Shown in pieces: positions 5,028 through 9,725 of a stretch of 9,725 nt of DNA (the stretch's first letter is position 1; the number at the start of each line of letters is the position of its first letter). The DNA comes from CAZKMM01 sp964553915. GTDB lineage: Bacteria > RBG-13-61-14 > DRUE01. Below the pieces are notes generated by a model, which made no database searches, was not told the DNA's origin, and was given only the letters and a program-made list of their open reading frames with translations. Location: the NCBI GenBank assembly GCA_964553915.1, contig CAZKMM010000102.1, positions 1-9,725 of the forward strand, in the 5' to 3' direction. Made by a program: the position numbers and the translations under genes.

Positions 5028-7171
5028 AGAAGAATCTGGTGATTGTTGAGAGCCCGGCAAAGGCTAAAACCATCGCCCGGTATCTGGGCAGGGACTATAT
5101 GGTTAAGGCAAGCATCGGGCATATTGTTGACCTTCCCAAACAGCGTCTTGGGGTAGAAATAGAAAAGGATTTTGAGCCGGAATATCAGATTCTTCCTGAG
5201 AAAAAAAAGGTTGCCCAGGAATTAAAAAAAGCGGCGCAAAAAGCCTCCCGGATTTATCTTGCTTCAGACCCGGACCGGGAAGGAGAAGCCATTGCCTGGC
5301 ACATTGCTAATTTAATTCGGGACAGCAAGAAGCCAATTAAACGGGTTTTAATCAATGAGATTACCAGGCAGGCAGTAAAAGAAGCCATAGAAAATGCCGG
5401 GGAGCTGAACCAGGACCGGTTTGAAGCCCAGCAGGCTCGGAGAATCCTTGACCGCTTGGTGGGATATTTAATCAGTCCCCTGCTCTGGAAAAAAATTCAG
5501 TCCGGGCTCAGTGCTGGCAGGGTTCAGTCCGTAGCGGTTCGGCTGATTTGCGAGCGAGAGCGGGAGATAGAGAAATTTAAGCCCGAGGAATACTGGACCA
5601 TAGATGCGAAATTTCAGGGAAAAGCTCCTCCAGAATTTTCCGCCCGGCTGATAGAATTTAACGGTAAGAAAATAAAAATCTCCTCCCAAAAACAGGCAGA
5701 GGAGATTATTGAGCAATTAAAGGGCAAAGTTTTTCAGGTAGCGAAGGTAGAGAAAAAGGAGCGGAGAAGAAAACCCCCGGAGCCTTTTATTACCGCTCGG
5801 CTTCAACAGGAAGCCTCCCGCCGGCTGGGGTTTTCTGCCAAGAAAACAATGAGTATTGCCCAGCAGTTATATGAAGGGGTTGATCTGGGTCCAGAAGGCA
5901 GGGTGGGATTGATTACCTATATGCGCACAGATTCGGTTCGGGTAAGTGAGCAGGCGATTTCTCAGGTGAGAAAGAAAATCAAGGAGATTTATGGAGAGGA
6001 ATATCTTCCTTCCAAGCCCAATATTTATAAAAGCAGAAAAGGAGCCCAGGAGGCGCATGAGGCAATCCGCCCGACCATAATGGATTATACCCCGGAGAAG
6101 GTAAAGCAATATCTCACTTCTGACCAGTTTAAGCTTTATCAGTTAATTTATCAGCGTTTTTTAGCCAGCCAGATGAAGCCNNNNNNNNNNNNNNNNNNNN
6201 NNNNNNNNNNNNNNNNNNNNNNNNNNNNNNNNNNNNNNNNNNNNNNNNNNNNNNNNNNNNNNNNNNNNNNNNNNNNNNNNACCTATGCTCAGATTGTCTC
6301 CACCATTCAGGAGAGGGGATATGTTAAAAAAGAAAAAGGGGTTTTTCGCCCCACCCCACTTGGGTATCTGGTAAACGAGATTTTAATTCGGAGCTTTCCG
6401 GATTTGGTCAATGTTAAATTTACTGCCCGGATGGAGAGCCAGCTTGACCGGATAGAGGAAGGGAAGCTGGTTTGGGTGGATTTGCTTCGTTCCTTTTTCA
6501 AGGAATTTTCTCATCAGTTAGAAAAGGCTCCCAAAGTCATAGATGAAATTAAGGCGGAGATTCCTACGGATATTCCCTGTCCCAAGTGCGGAAAGGAGCT
6601 GGTAATTCGCTGGGGAAAGAAGGGAGAATTTCTTGCCTGCAGTGGTTTTCCTGCCTGTGATTTCACTGCCAATTTTCAGCGGGGAGAAAATGGAGAGATT
6701 ATTCCCAAATTTGAGCGAGAGACAGGGTTGTCCTGTCCGGAATGCGGAAAGCCTTTAGTTATTCGTCAGGGGGAATATGGCGAGTTTCTTGGTTGTAGCG
6801 GGTATCCGAAATGCAGATTTACCGCAGATTTTGAAAAGGATGAGCAGGGTAAGATAAAAATCAAGCCCGGAGAAAAAAGCGGAATCAAATGTGAGAAGTG
6901 CGGAAGAGAGATGCAGATAAAGAAGGTTGGAAAAAGAGAATTCCTTGCCTGTAGTGGATATCCCGAGTGCAAAAATATTAAAAATTTTCGCCGGAAAGAA
7001 AATGGAGAAATAGAAATTGTAGAAAAAAGCTCTCGCACCTGTCCCAAATGCGGGAAGGAGCTGAAATTGAAAAAAGGAAGATACGGGCTATTTTTTGCCT
7101 GCTCTGGTTATCCAGAATGTGATTACACTCAACCTTTTTCTAGAAAAGGCAGGAAAAAAAATGAACCCTGA
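5000..7171 (+). CDS. topA: DNA topoisomerase I (type IA), interrupted by a scaffold gap
   Basis: Relaxes negative supercoils by cutting one strand through a tyrosine link. The N-terminal Toprim domain has the catalytic Glu17 (VIVESPAKAK) and the metal-binding DPDREGE (90-96). The active tyrosine is Y307 in GLITYMRTDS. After the gap the frame resumes at TYAQIVSTIQERGY. The C-terminus carries four tetracysteine zinc ribbons. The ATG at 5000 lies inside dprA, with AGGAGG only three bases before it, and no alternative start precedes the Toprim motif. The stop overlaps queC by 11 bases. The 723 codons include about 33 unknown; about 90 residues are normally present in the gap region, so the real protein is probably near 780. 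Confidence 0.96.
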   Translation: MAEKAHTNVEKNLVIVESPAKAKTIARYLGRDYMVKASIGHIVDLPKQRLGVEIEKDFEPEYQILPEKKKVAQELKKAAQKASRIYLASDPDREGEAIAWHIANLIRDSKKPIKRVLINEITRQAVKEAIENAGELNQDRFEAQQARRILDRLVGYLISPLLWKKIQSGLSAGRVQSVAVRLICEREREIEKFKPEEYWTIDAKFQGKAPPEFSARLIEFNGKKIKISSQKQAEEIIEQLKGKVFQVAKVEKKERRRKPPEPFITARLQQEASRRLGFSAKKTMSIAQQLYEGVDLGPEGRVGLITYMRTDSVRVSEQAISQVRKKIKEIYGEEYLPSKPNIYKSRKGAQEAHEAIRPTIMDYTPEKVKQYLTSDQFKLYQLIYQRFLASQMKXXXXXXXXXXXXXXXXXXXXXXXXXXXXXXXXXXTYAQIVSTIQERGYVKKEKGVFRPTPLGYLVNEILIRSFPDLVNVKFTARMESQLDRIEEGKLVWVDLLRSFFKEFSHQLEKAPKVIDEIKAEIPTDIPCPKCGKELVIRWGKKGEFLACSGFPACDFTANFQRGENGEIIPKFERETGLSCPECGKPLVIRQGEYGEFLGCSGYPKCRFTADFEKDEQGKIKIKPGEKSGIKCEKCGREMQIKKVGKREFLACSGYPECKNIKNFRRKENGEIEIVEKSSRTCPKCGKELKLKKGRYGLFFACSGYPECDYTQPFSRKGRKKNEP
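6181..6280. other. Scaffold gap of 100 N inside topA
   Basis: Exactly 100 N. The frame happens to be kept across it, but comparison with known TopA proteins suggests about 90 residues (about 270 bases) between the SQMKP and TYAQI motifs. The length is therefore a placeholder. The missing part normally holds the gate-arch segment and the GRPS that precedes TYA. Confidence 0.9.
6578..7120 (+). repeat. Four tandem zinc-ribbon repeats in TopA
   Basis: Four copies of a CxxCG...EFLACSGYPxC unit begin at bases 6578, 6734, 6890 and 7040, spaced 156, 156 and 150 bases apart. Each has four cysteines (CPKC/CSGFPAC, CPEC/CSGYPKC, CEKC/CSGYPEC, CPKC/CSGYPEC). In TopA such ribbons bind single-stranded DNA and, in E. 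coli, RNA polymerase. E. coli has three cysteine-complete ribbons; four is within the range known for other bacteria. Confidence 0.9.
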
Positions 7172-7847
7172 GAAAAAAGCAGTAGTTTTGCTCAGCGGAG
7201 GGATAGATTCTGCGGTGAGTTCTGCTCTGGCAAAAAAAGCTGGTTATGAGCTTTACGGGCTCAGCTTTGATTATGGGCAACGGCATAAATTTGAGCTGGA
7301 ATCTGCCAGGAAGATTGCCCAGCATCTGGGATTTAAGGAGCATATTATTTTCCCGCTTCCTCTGGTTCAGTTCGGGGGCTCAGTGCTTTTTCAGGGAGAA
7401 GTTCCTAAAAAGCGAAGCGAGCAGGAAATCGGGAAAGATATTCCTCCCACTTATGTTCCTGCCAGGAATTTAATTTTTTTGAGCATTGGAGTTGCTCGGG
7501 CAGAGGTGCTGGGTGCAGATGCAGTGGTAATCGGGGCACATTCGGTTGACTATTCTGGTTATCCGGATTGTAGACCGGAATTTATTGAATCCTTTGAGCG
7601 AACCGCTAATCTGGCAACCAGAACCGCTCAGGAGGGAAGGCTGATTCGTATCTGGGCGCCCCTGATTCATATGAGCAAGACAGAGATTATCAAAACCGGT
7701 TCAGAGCTGGGAGTGGATTTTTCTTTAACCCTTTCCTGCTATGACCCGGATGAGGAGGGGAGAGCCTGTGGAGAATGCGATGCCTGTTTGATCCGGAAAA
7801 AAGCCTTTGAGCAGGCAGGAATTCCAGACCCGGCAAACTACCGCTGA
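7161..7847 (+). CDS. queC: 7-cyano-7-deazaguanine synthase QueC
   Basis: Converts 7-carboxy-7-deazaguanine and ammonia to preQ0 with ATP, the last step making the free precursor of queuosine. The 228 residues contain the PP-loop SGGIDS (12-17), SFDYGQRH (35-42), PTYVPARN, GAHSVDYSGYPDCRPEF, and the zinc-binding cysteines C193, C203, C206 and C209 (GECDAC). The ATG at 7161 is preferred to the one at 7095 because AGG plus a seven-base A-run precede it and the PP-loop then falls at the usual distance from the N-terminus. It overlaps the end of topA by 11 bases, suggesting coupled translation. Other queuosine genes (queD, queE) are not in the window. Confidence 0.96.
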   Translation: MNPEKKAVVLLSGGIDSAVSSALAKKAGYELYGLSFDYGQRHKFELESARKIAQHLGFKEHIIFPLPLVQFGGSVLFQGEVPKKRSEQEIGKDIPPTYVPARNLIFLSIGVARAEVLGADAVVIGAHSVDYSGYPDCRPEFIESFERTANLATRTAQEGRLIRIWAPLIHMSKTEIIKTGSELGVDFSLTLSCYDPDEEGRACGECDACLIRKKAFEQAGIPDPANYR

Positions 7848-7862
7848 ATCTTTTTAAAAGAT
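7848..7862 (+). repeat. Small AT-rich inverted repeat after queC
   Basis: ATCTTTT-T-AAAAGAT starts on the base after the queC stop codon. It would form a weak hairpin with an unrealistically small loop unless the inner pairs open. There is no GC stem, so it is a poor terminator; transcription may read into lysA. Confidence 0.25.
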
Positions 7863-7868
7863 AATTTC

Positions 7869-7897
7869 TTGCAAAAGCCCGAGCCAGCTTTTATAAT
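7869..7897 (+). promoter_or_regulatory. Sigma-70 promoter of lysA-dapF
   Basis: TTGCAA (7869-7874), a 17-base spacer and a perfect TATAAT (7892-7897). Transcription would start near 7904. An inverted repeat AAAAGC (7873-7878) / GCTTTT (7887-7892) lies between and overlaps the two boxes, a usual place for a repressor site or a weak terminator stem. Confidence 0.85.
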
Positions 7898-7905
7898 TTT
7901 TATAT

Positions 7906-7923
7906 GCCATCCTTTAGGATGGC
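7906..7923 (+). promoter_or_regulatory. Hairpin at the 5' end of the lysA leader
   Basis: GCCATCC-TTTA-GGATGGC is a perfect 7-bp stem with a 4-base loop, beginning within a few bases of the predicted transcription start and ending nine bases before the Shine-Dalgarno AAGGAGG (7933-7939). It could stabilise the mRNA end or tune translation. The TTCGGTTTT that follows is too weak a T-run for a confident terminator. Confidence 0.55.
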
Positions 7924-7947
7924 TTCGGTTTTAAGGAGGCGCAAGGA

Positions 7948-9210
7948 TTGCATCATTTTAAATATCGGAGTGGGGAATTATATTGTGAAGAGGTTCCGTT
8001 GAGAAAAATTGCGGAAGAAGTGGGAACCCCCTGTTATGTTTATAGCACCGCCACTCTGACCCGGCATTATCAGGTATTTGACCAGCCTTTTGAGGAAATA
8101 GACCATCTGGTTTGCTATTCAGTGAAAGCACTTTCCAATATTGCGGTTTTAAGGTTGTTTGCCAATTTGGGAAGTGGATTTGATGTGGTAAGCGGAGGAG
8201 AGCTGTATCGGGTGGAGAGTGCCGGAGGAGATGTCAGCAAGGTGGTTTTCAGCGGAGTTGCCAAAAGCCCACAGGAGCTGGAATATGCCCTGGAAAAAGA
8301 GATTCTTCTTTTTAATGTGGAAAGTGAAGGAGAGCTGGAGGCTTTGGATCAGCTGGCAGGAAAGCTAGGGAAAAAAGCCCGGGTTGCCCTCCGGATAAAT
8401 CCGGATGTTAACCCCAAAACCCATCCTCATATCTCCACCGGACTTCGGGAGAATAAATTTGGAATAGAAGTGCAAAAAGCTCTCCAGCTTTACCGCAAGT
8501 GGCGTCAGTTTAAAAATCTGGAAATAGTGGGGGTGGATTGTCATATTGGAAGCCAGCTGGTAAGGCTGGGACCAATTGTAGAGGCTCTTACCAAACTGGT
8601 GGAGTTAGTGGTGGAGCTAAGGGGCTTGGGCTTGGACATAAAATATCTGGATTTAGGCGGGGGACTGGGAATTACCTACCAAAAAGAAAATCCCCCTCTG
8701 CCCAAGGAATATGCCCGGGAAATTATCGCGGTTGCCTCAGAAATCGGTTGTAAATTGATTCTGGAGCCAGGAAGGGTGCTGGTGGGCAATGCCGGGGTTT
8801 TACTTTTAAAGGTTCTTTATCTTAAATCAACCTCCAGCAAGAAATTTATCATTGTGGATGGTGGGATGAATGTGTTGATTCGTCCGGCTCTTTACGGAGC
8901 ATATCACGAGGTGCTTCCGGTCATAGAAAAACCCGCTAAAAAAGACAATCTAGCAGACCTGGTGGGTCCTGTTTGTGAAAGCACGGATTTTCTTGCCAAA
9001 GACCGAGCTTTCCCGGAGCTGGAGCCTGAAGAATTGCTCGCGGTAATGAGTGCCGGTGCCTATGGATTTGTGATGGCAAGTAATTACAACTCACAGCCCC
9101 GTCCGGCAGAGGTTTTGGTTTCTGGAAAGGATTATTATATTATTCGCCATCCGGAAACCTATCAGGATTTAATTGCAAAAGAGGAAATCCCAGAATTTCT
9201 GAAAGAATAA
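7948..9210 (+). CDS. lysA: Diaminopimelate decarboxylase LysA
   Basis: A pyridoxal-phosphate enzyme that decarboxylates meso-diaminopimelate to L-lysine, the last step of the pathway. The 420 residues show the alanine-racemase-like barrel: PLP lysine K60 in YSVKALSN, GSGFDVVSGGEL, HIGSQ (199-203), the phosphate-binding GGGLG (237-241) and EPGR (273-276). The C-terminal domain has CES (343-345), whose cysteine completes the partner subunit's active site, and AGAYGFVMASNYN. The start is TTG, supported by a strong AAGGAGG eight bases upstream and by the lack of any ATG before the conserved domain. Its own promoter lies at 7869-7897. The stop overlaps the dapF start by one base (TAATG). Confidence 0.97.
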   Translation: MHHFKYRSGELYCEEVPLRKIAEEVGTPCYVYSTATLTRHYQVFDQPFEEIDHLVCYSVKALSNIAVLRLFANLGSGFDVVSGGELYRVESAGGDVSKVVFSGVAKSPQELEYALEKEILLFNVESEGELEALDQLAGKLGKKARVALRINPDVNPKTHPHISTGLRENKFGIEVQKALQLYRKWRQFKNLEIVGVDCHIGSQLVRLGPIVEALTKLVELVVELRGLGLDIKYLDLGGGLGITYQKENPPLPKEYAREIIAVASEIGCKLILEPGRVLVGNAGVLLLKVLYLKSTSSKKFIIVDGGMNVLIRPALYGAYHEVLPVIEKPAKKDNLADLVGPVCESTDFLAKDRAFPELEPEELLAVMSAGAYGFVMASNYNSQPRPAEVLVSGKDYYIIRHPETYQDLIAKEEIPEFLKE

Positions 9211-9725
9211 TGCCAGAAAAATTCTACAAATTAGAAGGCTTGGGAAATGATTTTATTCTTTTTGACTGCCGGGATAAAGAGCTTGAACTTTCCCCGGAGC
9301 TGGTCAAAAAACTTTGCCGGAGAAGATTTGGAATCGGGGCGGATGGAATTTTACTTTTATTGCCTAGCCAAATTCCCTCTGCACAATGGCGGATGAGGAT
9401 TTTTAATGCGGATGGCTCAGAAGCAGAAATGTGCGGGAACGGAATTCGCTGTCTGGCTCATTATCTGGAACTAAAGGGGGAATTTAAGGAATCGGAGCTA
9501 GCAATCCAGACCCTGGCGGGGCTGGTCAGGATAGAAAAGAGAGGGGGATGGTATCGGGTGGCAATGGGCAGGCCAGAATTTTCACCGGAGAAAATTCCCC
9601 TGAGCCAGTCCGAGCCAATGATTGACCAGGAATTGGAAGTAGCAGGAGAAAAGTTAAGAGCAACCGCGGTAAGTATGGGCAATCCTCATTGTGTAATTCT
9701 GGTTGATGACTTGGAGGGATTTCCG
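9210..9725 (+). CDS. dapF: Diaminopimelate epimerase DapF, 5' part (3' end outside window)
   Basis: A cofactor-free epimerase converting LL- to meso-diaminopimelate, which LysA then decarboxylates and which is also built into peptidoglycan. The 172 visible residues contain the N-terminal half: KLEGLGNDF (7-15), RFGIGADG (39-46), FNADGSEAEMCGNGIRC (65-81) with the first catalytic cysteine C75, and SMGNPHCVI (155-163). The second catalytic cysteine (GxGEtxaCGtG region) is beyond the window. The ATG at 9210 shares a base with the lysA stop, so translation is coupled. The frame is open to the last base. Confidence 0.96.
   Translation, partial: MPEKFYKLEGLGNDFILFDCRDKELELSPELVKKLCRRRFGIGADGILLLLPSQIPSAQWRMRIFNADGSEAEMCGNGIRCLAHYLELKGEFKESELAIQTLAGLVRIEKRGGWYRVAMGRPEFSPEKIPLSQSEPMIDQELEVAGEKLRATAVSMGNPHCVILVDDLEGFP

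Noticed and set aside
7095..7160. Upstream ATG for queC
   Set aside because: The extra residues have no family match, lie wholly inside topA's last zinc ribbon, and the ATG at 7161 has the better ribosome-binding site.
7906..7931. Rho-independent terminator for the tilS-queC operon
   Set aside because: The stem is good but is followed by TTCGGTTTT, not a continuous T-run, and it sits downstream of the lysA promoter.
7848..7947. Lysine riboswitch or L-box before lysA
   Set aside because: The leader from the predicted start is about 43 bases with one hairpin; a lysine riboswitch needs about 170 bases and five helices.
1..9725. A hidden mobile element, defence system or CRISPR array
   Set aside because: No transposase, integrase, restriction, toxin or Cas motifs, no spaced repeats and no terminal inverted repeats were found; almost all sequence is accounted for by housekeeping genes.

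Overview
The window is a stretch of compact bacterial chromosome of the kind found in a metagenome scaffold. Two runs of exactly 100 N (3626-3725 and 6181-6280) are scaffold gaps inside tilS and topA. Nearly everything is conserved housekeeping sequence; I see no tRNA, rRNA, CRISPR array, insertion sequence, phage or defence genes. From about 560 onward the sequence looks like one Gram-negative-type bacterium that uses E. coli-like sigma-70 promoters (TTGACA or TTGCAA, 17-base spacer, TATAAT-like), Shine-Dalgarno sites, TTG as well as ATG starts, and tightly overlapping genes. I cannot name the phylum with confidence.

Layout. (1) 1-324, minus: the 5' part of prfB (release factor 2) with a textbook autoregulatory +1 frameshift site, preceded by a Bacteroidota-style promoter element. 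(2) 325-561: no complete gene; it may hold a misassembly junction and a short remnant of ftsI. (3) 562-2284, minus: the start of a division/cell-wall cluster, mraZ-rsmH-ftsL, each overlapping the next by 4 bases and driven by a near-consensus promoter. ftsI, normally next, is absent. (4) 2285-2542: an AT-rich divergent promoter region. (5) 2543-7847, plus: tilS-dprA-topA-queC, probably one operon with overlapping or closely spaced genes. (6) 7848-7947: a promoter and a leader with a hairpin. (7) 7948 to the end, plus: lysA-dapF, the last two steps of lysine synthesis by the diaminopimelate route; dapF runs off the window.

How the genes work together. mraZ, rsmH and ftsL serve septum formation and ribosome maturation. 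tilS and queC both modify tRNA anticodons (lysidine in the AUA-reading tRNA-Ile; the queuosine precursor preQ0). dprA and topA are DNA-handling genes often found side by side in bacteria. DapF makes meso-diaminopimelate, which feeds peptidoglycan and is the substrate of LysA.

The most useful second looks are the prfB recoding site with a hairpin just upstream, the promoter and gene-order conflict suggesting that 1 to about 500 belongs to a different genome, a probable leaderless tilS mRNA, and the wrong C-terminus that a naive reading across the tilS gap produces. I found no convincing new biological system here.
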